DNA of 64,000 nt from DATNPH01 sp036703315. GTDB lineage: Bacteria > Cyanobacteriota > Cyanobacteriia > Cyanobacteriales > Coleofasciculaceae. The notes under the pieces are model-generated. The model saw only the letters and a program-made list of their open reading frames with translations. It searched no databases and was not told where the DNA came from. The stretch spans positions 11,048-75,047 of the forward strand of contig DATNPH010000060.1 of the NCBI GenBank assembly GCA_036703315.1, read 5' to 3'. Shown piece after piece: positions 51,950-61,556 of the stretch. Position 1 is the stretch's first letter, and every line of letters begins with the position of its first letter. The position numbers were made by a program, and so were the translations under genes.

Positions 51950-52339
51950 TCAACGCATAATTGGACTCCCGTGGTGATGAACCAAGTACCACTTTGAGGC
52001 CATACGCTCAAAAACATTCGTTGCGATTGACTGTGCCTGCACACGTCTGCCACCGCTGACTTGAAGCAATTTTTCTACCAAAATTACGTAGGCAATAGTA
52101 TCGCGAACCTCCGTCGCAATAACATCTAGCTCAACCTCAAGGTATTGTGTATTCTTAAATATCAGCTCCCAGGATGAGCGAATATCCTTCCAGCCACGCA
52201 GGGCATTGCGTCCGGGGTGAACACAAAGACTACCAGTTCCTTGCGACCAAACGATACCCATCGCTTCAATATCTTTTTTCTCAAAAGCTCGATAAAAAGC
52301 TTCATTCGCTGCTAAAACTTGACTACGCTCATCGGTCAT
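51950..52339 (-). CDS. SnoaL/NTF2-like protein
   Basis: A 129-residue protein of the NTF2 fold: N-terminal helix EAFYRAFEKKDIEAM, then VWSQGTGSLCVHPGRNALRG and the C-terminal strand WYLVHHHGSPI, as in SnoaL_3 proteins. These are small ligand-binding or isomerase-like proteins; its ligand is unknown. Divergent from the Tab2 gene. Confidence 0.82.
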   Translation of the reverse strand: MTDERSQVLAANEAFYRAFEKKDIEAMGIVWSQGTGSLCVHPGRNALRGWKDIRSSWELIFKNTQYLEVELDVIATEVRDTIAYVILVEKLLQVSGGRRVQAQSIATNVFERMASKWYLVHHHGSPIMR

Positions 52340-52570
52340 AGATACACCTCGTGTCGGATTCTCAACCCATGACTAAATAATTGCCACCCTGCTCAGGCAG
52401 AGGAAAATTTTTAAGGAAGCTGGAAGGAATTGTCATGCTCAGGTTCTGGGTCATGTCCCTAAGCACAAGTTAGGACAATCTTACCCAACTATTTGTAATT
52501 GATACCTTGCTCAAGTGATGTCTCCTTGACCCGTATGATGAAAGGAAGGGTCAGATCATGAATTTTTGGC

Positions 52571-53434
52571 ATGGGTATCGTTTGGGAACTAGATTTTTAC
52601 TCGCGTCCGATTTTGGACGAGAATCAGAAGAAGATATGGGAAGTCTTACTGTGCGAGAGTCCTTTAGATACGCGCCAGTCAACTGAGGAGCTGTTTAGAT
52701 ACGCCAGTTGGTGTCCCAATCAGCAGGTCAACTCTATTTGGTTGCGAACTGCCATAGAAGAGGCAATCACTAAAAGCAAACAAACTCCCCAAAAAATTCG
52801 CTTCTTTCGTCGCCAAATGAGCAACATGATTACCACAGCCTGCGAAGATCTGGGTATCCGCGCCCAGCCGTCGCGTCGCACCTATGCCCTAGAGCAATGG
52901 CTGCAACAACGGATACAGGACTACTATCCTAATCAACCTGGATATCAAGCCTCAGCGGCTGCCTCATCGTTTATCCGCTACCAACCCCAGATACCTCAGC
53001 CGTTACCAGAAGCCTTGCAGCCCGATAAGTGGGCGTTTGTGACATTGGAAGCTGCTGCGTTTGAGGAAATGAACGAGTGGGAAATTGACTTTAGTGAAGC
53101 GTTTCCCCTCTCAATAGCGGGGCTTACCCCCGATACTCGGATTCCCGGCATCATTATATTCTCATTTAGAGCAACACCCCTAGCCGGTTGGATGTCAGGC
53201 TTAGATCTGGCATTTGTGAGATTTGAGGGTGAACCGACAGCAAGATTGTTACTGGAAGCCGGAGCGAGTGAAAGCTGGATACTGACTAGCATCAAAGACC
53301 CTCAAACCCTGGCTGAAGCCAAAGGATTTGAGTCAGCCAAGCAAAACGCTGGGATGGTGCATTTTCTTGCCGTGCAATCCAACCCAACATCAGAGGCTTT
53401 TGCAGGATTCTGGCTCCTGCAAGAGTTAAAGTAG
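52571..53434 (+). CDS. Tab2/Atab2-like RNA-binding protein
   Basis: A 287-residue Tab2/Atab2 homologue, recognised by WELDFYSRPILDENQKK at the N-terminus and the central FFRRQMSNMITTAC segment. Plant and algal homologues bind psaB mRNA and help photosystem I translation; cyanobacterial copies probably act in photosystem gene expression, which is inferred. Cytoplasmic, no TM. Confidence 0.88.
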   Translation: MGIVWELDFYSRPILDENQKKIWEVLLCESPLDTRQSTEELFRYASWCPNQQVNSIWLRTAIEEAITKSKQTPQKIRFFRRQMSNMITTACEDLGIRAQPSRRTYALEQWLQQRIQDYYPNQPGYQASAAASSFIRYQPQIPQPLPEALQPDKWAFVTLEAAAFEEMNEWEIDFSEAFPLSIAGLTPDTRIPGIIIFSFRATPLAGWMSGLDLAFVRFEGEPTARLLLEAGASESWILTSIKDPQTLAEAKGFESAKQNAGMVHFLAVQSNPTSEAFAGFWLLQELK

Positions 53435-53631
53435 CGCTTAGTGTGTCAATGGTCGGTAGTTAGAAAAGTTAAAGGTTGGAAGGTTAGAAAGTTGGAAGGT
53501 TAATCCAGTTCATTAACTTGTAACCTGTAACCTGTAGCCTACAATGGGCAACCCCAACTAACCCGCAACCTGCTCTCCTTACTAGGGCAACTGACGACTG
53601 ACACCTGATAACTGATAACAAGGTTTTAGAT

Positions 53632-54942
53632 ATGGGTTCTAACGATTTACCTTCATCGCTGCACACCGAGCAGCTGATTGAGCTTGCTGCTCAGTCAGGG
53701 GCGCAGCACGCAGAGGTCTATCAATCACGCTCGCTGTCTCGACCCGTGTTTTTTGAAGCCAACCGCCTCAAGCAGTTGGAAAGCAGTCAATCAGAAGGAC
53801 TAGCGCTACGGGTGTGGCGAGACGGGTGTCCAGGATTGGCTGTTGCTTATGGGCCCGTGGAACCCCAAGATTTAGTAGACCGGGCGATCGCTATGACACA
53901 CCTTAACGAACCGGAACCGGTGGAACTTGCCGATGCCCGAACCGATCACTATCCCGATCTGGGTGAGACAGTACCGGTGGAAGACTTAGTCGAAATGGGC
54001 AAGGAAGCGATCGCTCAAATTCGTGATGCCTACCCAGAAGTTCTCTGTACAGCTGAGTTGGAATGCGAGGAAGAAGCCATACGCTTAGTGAACTCTAAAG
54101 GCTTAGATTGCTATTATACCGACACTACCCTCAGCTGTTTTCTGGCGGCAGAATGGATTCGAGGCGATGACTTTTTGAGTATCGCTGATGGTCAGACTGA
54201 ACGAGGGACGCTTAACCCTGAGCAGATTGTTCAAAGTATTTTACAGCGCCTGAACTGGGCAAAAGAAAATGTCTCCTCTCCTACGGGTCGTGTGCCCGTA
54301 TTGTTGACGGCGAAGGCAGCTGATTTGCTGTGGGACACCGTTCAAGCGGCTCTGAATGGCAAACAAGTACTGGAAGGAGCATCACCTTGGAGCGATCACT
54401 TGATGCAGGTAGTCACGTCAGACGCCCTCACACTTTCTCAACAACCTGATACTGGTCCTTACAGTTGTCCTTTTGATGATGAAGGAAGTCCTACCCAGCC
54501 TCTTTTATTTATAAGAGAAGGACGATTGCAGCAGTTTTATTGTGATCGCACTACAGGCAGATTACTAGGTACAAGCACTACGGGCAGTGGATTTCGCCCT
54601 AGTATGGGTAGCTATCCGACTCCTGGCTTGGTCAACTTACTGATTCATCCTGAAAAAGGTTCCCTTGGTGACTTGATCGGGCAGATGGATCAAGGACTAG
54701 TGGTAGACCAGTTACTCGGAGGTGGCGCGGATATTAGTGGCGACTTTTCTGTCAACGTTGAGTTGGGGTACCGAGTTCGCAATGGACAGATTACGGGTCG
54801 GGTCAAAGACACCATGATTGCCGGTAATGTCTACACTGTGCTTAAACGAGTAGTGGCAGTGGGTGGCGACGCTGACTGGAATGGTCCTTGCTACACGCCG
54901 TCTTTGATTGTGGAAGGCATCTCCACAACAGGCAGAAATTAG
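53632..54942 (+). CDS. pmbA: TldE/PmbA family metalloprotease subunit
   Basis: A 436-residue PmbA/TldE protein. The C-terminal half has LLGTSTTGSGFRPSMGSYPT-type text and GADISGDFSVNVELGYRVRNG, typical of TldE. TldE pairs with TldD, which carries the catalytic zinc HExxxH motif; no TldD is in the window. The pair degrades peptides and processes modified peptides. Upstream of it (53460-53540) lie short GGTTGGAAGG-type repeats. Confidence 0.9.
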   Translation: MGSNDLPSSLHTEQLIELAAQSGAQHAEVYQSRSLSRPVFFEANRLKQLESSQSEGLALRVWRDGCPGLAVAYGPVEPQDLVDRAIAMTHLNEPEPVELADARTDHYPDLGETVPVEDLVEMGKEAIAQIRDAYPEVLCTAELECEEEAIRLVNSKGLDCYYTDTTLSCFLAAEWIRGDDFLSIADGQTERGTLNPEQIVQSILQRLNWAKENVSSPTGRVPVLLTAKAADLLWDTVQAALNGKQVLEGASPWSDHLMQVVTSDALTLSQQPDTGPYSCPFDDEGSPTQPLLFIREGRLQQFYCDRTTGRLLGTSTTGSGFRPSMGSYPTPGLVNLLIHPEKGSLGDLIGQMDQGLVVDQLLGGGADISGDFSVNVELGYRVRNGQITGRVKDTMIAGNVYTVLKRVVAVGGDADWNGPCYTPSLIVEGISTTGRN

Positions 54943-55196
54943 TACATTAAGCAATAGAATTCGGTGCTCACCAATCAAGATTAAGAATCACCCCAATATT
55001 AAGAATGGTCAGTTTATAAATTGTCATGGGAAATTGCAGCCCTTACGTGTAATTGTGCTAGTAAGTAATCGGTAATACAGCTAGCATTCCCAAGTCCCGA
55101 TTCAAGAGAAGACGATTTAGACAGACAATTGGTATTACTCTAAATTTTGTATTCTCCCTCCTAAATCCTTTTTTATCAACAACGGACAACAAACTA

Positions 55197-55895
55197 ATGC
55201 TCAACTTTCAGCAATTTGAAGTCTTAAGTTTTGATTGCTATGGAACCCTGGTTGATTGGGAGAGTGGGATTCTTACAGCCTTAAAGACTATTCTCTCAAA
55301 CCACAAGATTAATCTCAGTGACAATCAGATTTTAGAGCTTTTTGCCCAGCGTGAATCTATTCAAGAAGCGGGAGACTATTTAACGTACCGAGAAATTCTT
55401 AAAAAAGTAGTTCAGAACTTTGGCGAAAAACTTGGTTTTACACCAACTGAAGCTGAGTTAAACTCCCTAGCAGAATCAGTCCAATATTGGGAACCTTTTT
55501 CTGATACGATTGAGGCATTAAAAGCACTAAAGAAACAGTATAAGCTTACTATTATTTCCAATATAGATGATGACCTATTTGCTCACACAGCCAAGAAGCT
55601 GGAAGTAGAATTTGACTGGATAATAACAGCCCAACAGGTCAGATCCTATAAACCATCTTTGCAAAATTTTGAATTCGCTATTGAGCGCATGGGTATCTCT
55701 CCGGAGAGACTTTTACATGTTGCTCAGAGTGTTTATCATGACATCGTGCCGACGCGAACTATGGGTTTAGCAAGCGTATGGGTAAACCGTAGAAAAGGCA
55801 AGGAAGGCTTCGGAGCAACAGTTCCAGCGAGTGGAAATCCAGAAGTGGAAGTTCCAGATTTAAAATCATTGGTTTCTCTAATGGGTCTAGATTAA
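55197..55895 (+). CDS. HAD superfamily hydrolase (haloacid dehalogenase type II)
   Basis: A 232-residue HAD protein. Motif I is D13 in FDCYGTLVDW, motif II Ser in ISNIDDD, motif III Lys in SYKPSLQNF, and motif IV is weak (VYHDIVP). It is likely a phosphatase or 2-haloacid dehalogenase-like enzyme of unknown substrate. DCYGT in motif I is the type II dehalogenase form. Confidence 0.85.
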   Translation: MLNFQQFEVLSFDCYGTLVDWESGILTALKTILSNHKINLSDNQILELFAQRESIQEAGDYLTYREILKKVVQNFGEKLGFTPTEAELNSLAESVQYWEPFSDTIEALKALKKQYKLTIISNIDDDLFAHTAKKLEVEFDWIITAQQVRSYKPSLQNFEFAIERMGISPERLLHVAQSVYHDIVPTRTMGLASVWVNRRKGKEGFGATVPASGNPEVEVPDLKSLVSLMGLD

Positions 55896-56018
55896 TCCCA
55901 AACTATCAGCATCTATTCCAGATAAGGTTCAGGTGCTATACTTGCTTTTTCCTAACCATTGGGAAGACTTATAACTTGTTTTCGTTGTCCATGGTTTGTT
56001 ATCTATTTCTTCTAACAA

Positions 56019-58703
56019 ATGACAACGTTGCCTTTATCGCTTCCCAAACGCTTTCGCCAATGGCTATTACCGAGAAGACGCCTTGCGATCGCAGAAGCCT
56101 GTCTAATTGGTTTAGTATCTGGACTCTCAGCCGTCTTGCTCAAGCAAAGTGTCGGTTGGTTGGGTTCGTTACGCATTCAAGCATCTGATCGGCTACCAGC
56201 TGGTTTAGTCTTACCTGCTGTGGGACTCTCCTTAGGATTGCTGTGTGGGTTTATCGTTCAGTCTCTATCTTTGGAAGCAACAGGAAGCGGCATTCCTCAA
56301 ATTAAAGGCGCACTGGCTCAGTTTCCCATCACCCTAAATCTACGAGTGGCGATCGTCAAGTTGGTGACCAGTGTTCTGTCCATGTCTGCTGGACTGACCT
56401 TGGGGCGACAAGGACCAACCGTACACATTGGTGCAGCATTGGCAGCTCAATTGAGTCACTGGGTACCGACCTCTCCTGATCATCGGCGTCAGATGATTGC
56501 AGCCGGTGCCGGTGCTGGGTTAGCTGCCGGGTTTAATGCTCCCCTTGCGGGTATTCTTTTTGTTGTCGAAGAATTACTTCGCGACCTGTCTAACCTGACA
56601 CTAGGCACTGCAATCCTTGCCTCATTCATTGGTGCTGTAATCTCGCGGCTATTGGGTGGGCGTAGTCTGGATCTCAACCTGCAACTGAGTCATCTTTCTA
56701 GCAGCTTCACAGCACCAGAGATTCCTTTCTATTTGTTGTTGGGTGTTTTGGCTGGGTTATTTGGTGCTTTGTTTAATCAGGGACTGCTGGCTAGTCTTAC
56801 CCTCTACGAGCGCCTGAATCTAAGCTTACCCGTAAAAATTGGCTTAGCTGGAATGGTTTGTGGGTGCGTGGTTGCCCTACTGCCGCCTGATTTCCGAAAC
56901 AATAGTGGGTTACGGGAGTTGCTACTCACTGGCAATGCTAGCTGGCAATTTACGAGCGTTGCCTTTGTTGCCTACTTCATTCTCACCTTGGTTTCCTATG
57001 GTTCCGGGGCACCTGGTGGTCTGTTTCACCCCTCCCTCGTCTTGGGTTCTGCGCTTGGCTACTTAGTGGGAGTCGCGCAGTCTCATGTGCTGGGACTGGG
57101 TTTGCCCACTAGCTACGCCTTGGCGGGTATGGGAGCATTTTTTAGTGCTGTCTCTAAAGTGCCCGTCACAGCAATTGTCATCGTGTTTGAGATGACAACA
57201 AACTTCAATCTCGTGCTGCCTTTAATGATCAGTTGTGTGGTTTCCTACATGATTGCCGATAAGCTCTCCAAAGGGTCACTTTATCAGCGCCTCCTGGAGT
57301 GGAAAGGCTATACCTTACCAACACAAGCGGTTGAAAAGGAATCCTTGATTGGGTTGACCGCCGCTGATCTGATGCAACGCCAAGTTGAAACCTTAGCGAG
57401 TCAGATGACTCTGGATGAAGCTATTCAGGCGTTTTCCCGTTCCCACCATCGCGGCTTTCCAGTGGTAGATAATGGGGGACTGGTGGGTATCATTACTCAG
57501 ACAGATCTGGCGAATGCGACACAGCGCCAGCTGCCAGGGGATACGCCCCTGTCACAAATCATGACTCCGCAACCGATAACTGTTATACCAACTGACTCTT
57601 TGAGCCAGGTTCTCTACCTGCTCAACCGTTATCAACTGAGTCGATTGCCAGTTACGGAGGGTCGCAAGCTAGTGGGAATTATCACTCGTGCTGATATTAT
57701 TCGTGCCGAAGCCGACAAGCTGAGTGGCGAAACCGACCAACTAGGGCCTCGCCCTGAGCCATCCTATGTAGTTTATCAAACTCGCGCCCCAGCAGTAGGG
57801 AAAGGGCGTCTGTTAGTGCCGCTTTCTAATCCGCAAACAGCACCTGTGCTCTTGCAATTAGCCGCTGCTATTGCCCGCGATCGCGATTATGAAATCGAGT
57901 GTCTCCAAGTTATCCCGATTGGGCGCAGTAACACTCCCACTCAGACACCCGTAAAAACAACGAGAAGTCGTCGGTTGCTACGTCTAGCAGAAAAGTTGGG
58001 GCGAGACTGGGAGATTCCTGTCCACACCCAAATTCGGGTATCCCACGACGCCGCTCAAGCGATTCTGGAGACGATCAAGGAGCGCCATATTAATCTGATC
58101 TTTATGGGATGGAAAGCAGAGCCACCCACTAGTCCCGGTCGCGTTTTTGGCAGTATTGTTGATACCCTGATTCGACAAGCTCCTTGCGATCTGGTGTTGG
58201 TGAAACTAGGGTACAGGGATGAGGTGTATAGCGATGGGACAACGGCTGCCTCTTGTCCATTGCCTATAGCTTGGCATCGTTGGCTAGTACCAATCGCCGG
58301 TGGTCCCAATTCAAGTTATGCCCTGCAACTCCTACCAGCTTTGGCAACGCTCGCTGGTAAACCAAAACTCAAAGTCGTCCAAGTTTTTCCTCCCTCTCGA
58401 TTCCTACCTGACACAACAGGACTAGAAAAAGCTGCCTACTTCCTTAGCCACAAACTCTCCTGCAACGTGGCAGCGATTCCTGTGCGTTCTTATTCTGTCT
58501 CTGAGGCTATGATTCATCTAGCTCACGCAGATCAGTGCGATGTCGTGGTTTTAGGAGCCAGTCGCGAAGGACTATTGCAGCAGGTGGTTCATGGAAATAT
58601 TCCTGAAGCGATCGCACGGGGTGTAAACAGCACCGTTATTTTGGTGCGCAGTGCGCCTGAGCAGGTTAGAGAGACAATCCAAAATTCCTCTATAGTATCC
58701 TGA
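56019..58703 (+). CDS. CLC chloride channel/transporter with CBS and Usp domains
   Basis: An 894-residue protein: CLC membrane domain (about 20-430) with GSGIPQIKG, GRQGPTVHIGA, FNAPLAGILFVVEE and GAPGGLFHPSLVLG; a CBS pair (about 445-570) for nucleotide sensing; and two universal stress protein domains (about 590-880). It moves Cl- or other anions across the cytoplasmic membrane. The position of the external gating Glu in GREGP is Gln131 here, which would impair the H+-coupled exchange seen in ClC-ec1. The CLC-CBS-Usp fusion is known in cyanobacteria. Confidence 0.92.
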   Translation: MTTLPLSLPKRFRQWLLPRRRLAIAEACLIGLVSGLSAVLLKQSVGWLGSLRIQASDRLPAGLVLPAVGLSLGLLCGFIVQSLSLEATGSGIPQIKGALAQFPITLNLRVAIVKLVTSVLSMSAGLTLGRQGPTVHIGAALAAQLSHWVPTSPDHRRQMIAAGAGAGLAAGFNAPLAGILFVVEELLRDLSNLTLGTAILASFIGAVISRLLGGRSLDLNLQLSHLSSSFTAPEIPFYLLLGVLAGLFGALFNQGLLASLTLYERLNLSLPVKIGLAGMVCGCVVALLPPDFRNNSGLRELLLTGNASWQFTSVAFVAYFILTLVSYGSGAPGGLFHPSLVLGSALGYLVGVAQSHVLGLGLPTSYALAGMGAFFSAVSKVPVTAIVIVFEMTTNFNLVLPLMISCVVSYMIADKLSKGSLYQRLLEWKGYTLPTQAVEKESLIGLTAADLMQRQVETLASQMTLDEAIQAFSRSHHRGFPVVDNGGLVGIITQTDLANATQRQLPGDTPLSQIMTPQPITVIPTDSLSQVLYLLNRYQLSRLPVTEGRKLVGIITRADIIRAEADKLSGETDQLGPRPEPSYVVYQTRAPAVGKGRLLVPLSNPQTAPVLLQLAAAIARDRDYEIECLQVIPIGRSNTPTQTPVKTTRSRRLLRLAEKLGRDWEIPVHTQIRVSHDAAQAILETIKERHINLIFMGWKAEPPTSPGRVFGSIVDTLIRQAPCDLVLVKLGYRDEVYSDGTTAASCPLPIAWHRWLVPIAGGPNSSYALQLLPALATLAGKPKLKVVQVFPPSRFLPDTTGLEKAAYFLSHKLSCNVAAIPVRSYSVSEAMIHLAHADQCDVVVLGASREGLLQQVVHGNIPEAIARGVNSTVILVRSAPEQVRETIQNSSIVS

Positions 58704-59096
58704 CAAGCAGTTGCTTGGGTGTATAAGTAATAAAGTCTTTCAAATCATCCACTGCGATCACTATCACTCACTGTCTGGGTGCCGTCATACTTCAACGAGA
58801 AGCTTTATGCACCTATGCGGTAATGGTAATCAGTTTGAGCATAAGCCTTTCTAGCGAAAAACAGACAACTCTCGATATTTTAAAGGCTTCTGAAAATTCA
58901 AGTTCTCAAAATACTTTAGGTCAAAGTCCACTAAAAACTCTTGGTTGTGGGCTGAGACTTGCCAATAGTTCTTGCTAAGAGAATATTCAGCTCTCAAGAG
59001 CGTTTCCTAAACAATTTATTTACTTAGATAGATTGCCTATTCCATGATGCAAAGGTAACGCTATGTGAGGTTACGAAAATTTTGATAGGAGGAATT

Positions 59097-59117
59097 ATGA
59101 AAAACTTTCCTGATTAA
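59097..59117 (+). other. Six-codon ORF with a perfect ribosome-binding site
   Basis: GATAGGAGGAATTATG is followed by only MKNFPD and a TAA. The strong AGGAGG at ideal spacing is notable in a 711 bp gap with no gene. It may be the start of a truncated gene or a leader peptide. Confidence 0.35.
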
Positions 59118-59125
59118 CCTTGTAA

Positions 59126-59156
59126 TGTGATTGCAGATCACATTCTGTACATACAG
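59126..59156. promoter_or_regulatory. Two adjacent dyads, possible operator
   Basis: TGTGA-N7-TCACA (59126-59142) and CTGTA-CA-TACAG (59145-59156) are 2 bp apart. The first resembles a CRP-type site but has 7 rather than 6 central bases. They lie about 260 bp upstream of the pentapeptide-repeat gene. Confidence 0.3.
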
Positions 59157-59303
59157 TTGAAACCAGTATAAAAGACTACAAAAGTATGCCTATTCATAAA
59201 TTTTAGGTGTAGAAAAATCAATGTTTTGTAATTATTTAGTTTAGGCATACTAGCAGAAATATGTGACCGCTTACAAGCGGTTGAACACCTTAAGCTCTAG
59301 GAG

Positions 59304-59332
59304 ATTTTGACGTTTGACGTTTGACGTTTGAC
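59304..59332 (+). repeat. Tandem GTTTGAC heptamer repeats
   Basis: About four copies of the heptamer TTTGACG/GTTTGAC in a row, a typical short tandemly repeated repetitive sequence of filamentous cyanobacteria, 80 bp before the pentapeptide-repeat gene. Confidence 0.75.
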
Positions 59333-59414
59333 TTCCCAGGGAGTGGCACTAAGATTGCCCGACAAGGCGTAAGCTATGCTGTAAAAAATAATGAAGACTG
59401 AAGGTGGATATTAA

Positions 59415-60533
59415 ATGAAGCGTATTACTCTACTTGAAAAACTTGGTCTAAGTTCAAAGGCGAATAACTTTGATAAAAAACAAGATTTTACTAAAGCTAA
59501 CTTTAGTAAAAGAATTCTCAGAGGACAAGATTTTAGGGGAGCAAATCTTAGTGAGGCAAACTTTGCGGGAACCTTCTTTGAAAACACAGAAATTAGCGGG
59601 GCTAACCTCAGCGGGGCTAACCTGGAGGGTGCACAAAATCTTCAAGGGGCAGACCTTAGTGGAACAAATTTTACTGAAGCTAACCTCAGCTTTGTAGACC
59701 TTACTGACGCCAACCTTGAGGGGGCTAATCTCACCGGAGCAAAACTTAATGGCGCAAAACTAAGTGGAGCAAAACTTAGTGGGGTAAACCTTATCGAAGC
59801 AGATCTCGCAGGAACCGACCTCAGTGGAGCTAATCTTAGATGGACGGACTTCAGTGGAGCTAACCTGAGAGAGACAGACCTTAGCAGAGCAGATCTCGAA
59901 AGGGCTTTGTTTTGTAAGGCAAACCTTAGTGAAGCTAATCTTACTAGCGCAAAGCTCAATGAGACGAACCTCAGTGGAGCAAAACTTAATAAAGCCAATC
60001 TTTATGAAGCCAACCTAATGAAAGCTGACTTCAATGGAGCCAATCTCAGTGAAGCTAATCTCAGTGAAGCCAATCTTAGTGAAGCCAATCTTAGTGCAGC
60101 TAACCTTACAGCAGCTAACCTTACAGCAGCTAACCTTACTGATGCTAATCTTCGTGGGGCATTCCTGATTGGGGCAACCCTTAGCGGCGCTAATCTTACT
60201 AGGGCTGACTTGACTAGGGCAAACCTAGAAAGAAATCAAGCATTAGATGCCAACTTCAACAAAGCTATCTTGACTGGAGCCTGCTTGACAGACTGGCATA
60301 TCAACAGCGCCACAAACTTTGATGAGGTTATTTGTGACTACATCTATCTACTGTATCCTCAACAGGAGCGTCGTCCTCGCGGTAGAAACTTTGCGCTGGG
60401 AGAGTTTGCTCAACTCTGCAAGAAGTCTTTAGAAGTCGTTGATCTAATTTTTACGCACGGGATCAATTTCACTATCGAAGCTATAGCTGTAGCGGAGAGT
60501 CATTCTATTTTAGAAGCTTCTGAGCTCGATTAG
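59415..60533 (+). CDS. Pentapeptide-repeat protein
   Basis: A 372-residue protein. Residues about 28-300 are A(D/N)LxX pentapeptides, which fold into a right-handed quadrilateral beta-helix (for example SEANLSEANLSEANLSAANL). The C-terminal ~70 residues (FALGEFAQLCKKSLEVVDLI onwards) form a separate helical domain also found attached to other repeat proteins in cyanobacteria. Some repeats are identical at DNA level, a sign of recent slippage. Function unknown. Confidence 0.9.
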   Translation: MKRITLLEKLGLSSKANNFDKKQDFTKANFSKRILRGQDFRGANLSEANFAGTFFENTEISGANLSGANLEGAQNLQGADLSGTNFTEANLSFVDLTDANLEGANLTGAKLNGAKLSGAKLSGVNLIEADLAGTDLSGANLRWTDFSGANLRETDLSRADLERALFCKANLSEANLTSAKLNETNLSGAKLNKANLYEANLMKADFNGANLSEANLSEANLSEANLSAANLTAANLTAANLTDANLRGAFLIGATLSGANLTRADLTRANLERNQALDANFNKAILTGACLTDWHINSATNFDEVICDYIYLLYPQQERRPRGRNFALGEFAQLCKKSLEVVDLIFTHGINFTIEAIAVAESHSILEASELD

Positions 60534-60883
60534 CACACACTCAGTTTAGAACTCTACACTCCTATGTCCCCTATGTCCTGAAACCGAGATTCCTATATCT
60601 CTATTCAAGTGAAAATTCAAGTGAAAACCGCGATCGCGTTGTGTGGGATCAGACATCCTGCGTGTTGTCCTGTACCTAGGAACCTTTGCCTAGTAGAGAT
60701 CGCCTTTCGCCTTGCCTTTGACTTGAATCTCCACAAGAGTTTCTAAGATTGGCACTATTTACCACTTCTATGTTATGATTTCCAGTGGAAATTAAATTCG
60801 GCTGTGTAGTTTGTTCTTTATTACTGGCAAGCCTCTCTCCGAATCTAGTTCTCTCTACACCCTCTGATTCGGGAAAGTTTTTT
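60534..60883 (+). promoter_or_regulatory. Leader and promoter region of rbp
   Basis: 350 bp without a convincing gene. It includes a HIP1-like CGCGATCGCG at about 60630 and a probable long 5' UTR. The frame of rbp runs open upstream to 60785, but that part encodes a hydrophobic stretch not seen in Rbp proteins, so it is treated as leader. Long leaders are typical of cold-regulated rbp genes. Confidence 0.45.
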
Positions 60884-61195
60884 ATGTCGATTTACGTTGG
60901 AAACCTATCTTACGAGGTCACAGAAGATGATCTCAGTAACATCTTTGCAGAGTACGGAACTGTTAAGCGGGTTCAATTACCTACAGATCGGGAAACCGGA
61001 AGAATGCGTGGTTTTGCCTTTGTAGAAATGGGAACAGAGGCAGAAGAATCTGCTGCCATCGATGCCCTTGACGGTGCTGAGTGGATGGGTCGTGACCTGA
61101 AAGTTAACAAAGCGAAGCCTCGTGAAGAAAGAAGACCTTCTGGTGGCGGCAACTGGGGTGGCGGTAATAGATCGTCTCGCCGTAGCTACAACTAA
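60884..61195 (+). CDS. rbp: RRM RNA-binding protein
   Basis: A 103-residue single-RRM protein. RNP-2 is IYVGNL (residues 3-8) and RNP-1 RGFAFVEM (42-49), and the short tail is Gly/Arg-rich. Cyanobacterial Rbp proteins bind single-stranded RNA and many are cold-induced; some help localise photosystem mRNAs. The ATG at 60884 is chosen for its fit to the family. rpsU follows, an arrangement reported for Anabaena rbpA1. Confidence 0.93.
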   Translation: MSIYVGNLSYEVTEDDLSNIFAEYGTVKRVQLPTDRETGRMRGFAFVEMGTEAEESAAIDALDGAEWMGRDLKVNKAKPREERRPSGGGNWGGGNRSSRRSYN

Positions 61196-61230
61196 GCTTC
61201 AAGACTAAAAATTTAACTCTGAAGTCTTAA

Positions 61231-61257
61231 GGGCAGACAAAGAGTCTGCCTTTTTTA
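61231..61257 (+). terminator. Terminator or attenuator between rbp and rpsU
   Basis: GGCAGAC pairs with GTCTGCC around AAAGA, followed by TTTTTTATT. It would end most rbp transcripts and let a fraction read into rpsU. Confidence 0.85.
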
Positions 61258-61325
61258 TTCTTCGGTTTACTGGGTTAATTAGCACAATGAAAGCCACGAA
61301 CTAAGTTAATAAGAGGAGGAGATAG

Positions 61326-61517
61326 GTGACCCAAGTAATTCTTGGCGAAAATGAAGGGATTGAGTCAGCTCTCCGTAGATTTAAGCGGCAAGTTTCCAAA
61401 GCGGGGATTTTCCCAGACATGAGAAAGCATCGCCACTTTGAAACGCCGCTGGAAAAACGCAAGCGCAAACTCATTGCGAGGCACAAACAGCGTAAGAGGC
61501 GTTCTCGCTATAGCTGA
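61326..61517 (+). CDS. rpsU: 30S ribosomal protein S21
   Basis: A 63-residue S21 with the usual VxxGENEGIESALRRFKRQV opening and a highly basic C-terminus. It has a GTG start with an AGAGGAGGA ribosome-binding site 5 nt upstream. S21 helps translation initiation on the small subunit. It lies 130 bp after rbp, with a terminator-like hairpin between. Confidence 0.95.
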   Translation: MTQVILGENEGIESALRRFKRQVSKAGIFPDMRKHRHFETPLEKRKRKLIARHKQRKRRSRYS

Positions 61518-61556
61518 CACTATTTTAGATGGGTTTTCCAAAGAGGTTCAGTAACC

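Noticed and set aside
59126..59142. Canonical CRP (SYCRP1) binding site
   Set aside because: The half-sites TGTGA/TCACA are separated by 7 bp, not 6, so it is listed only as a possible dyad.
60785..60883. Secreted or extended form of Rbp with a hydrophobic N-terminus
   Set aside because: The extension is not part of the RRM family and an ATG at the family start is available; it is treated as leader.
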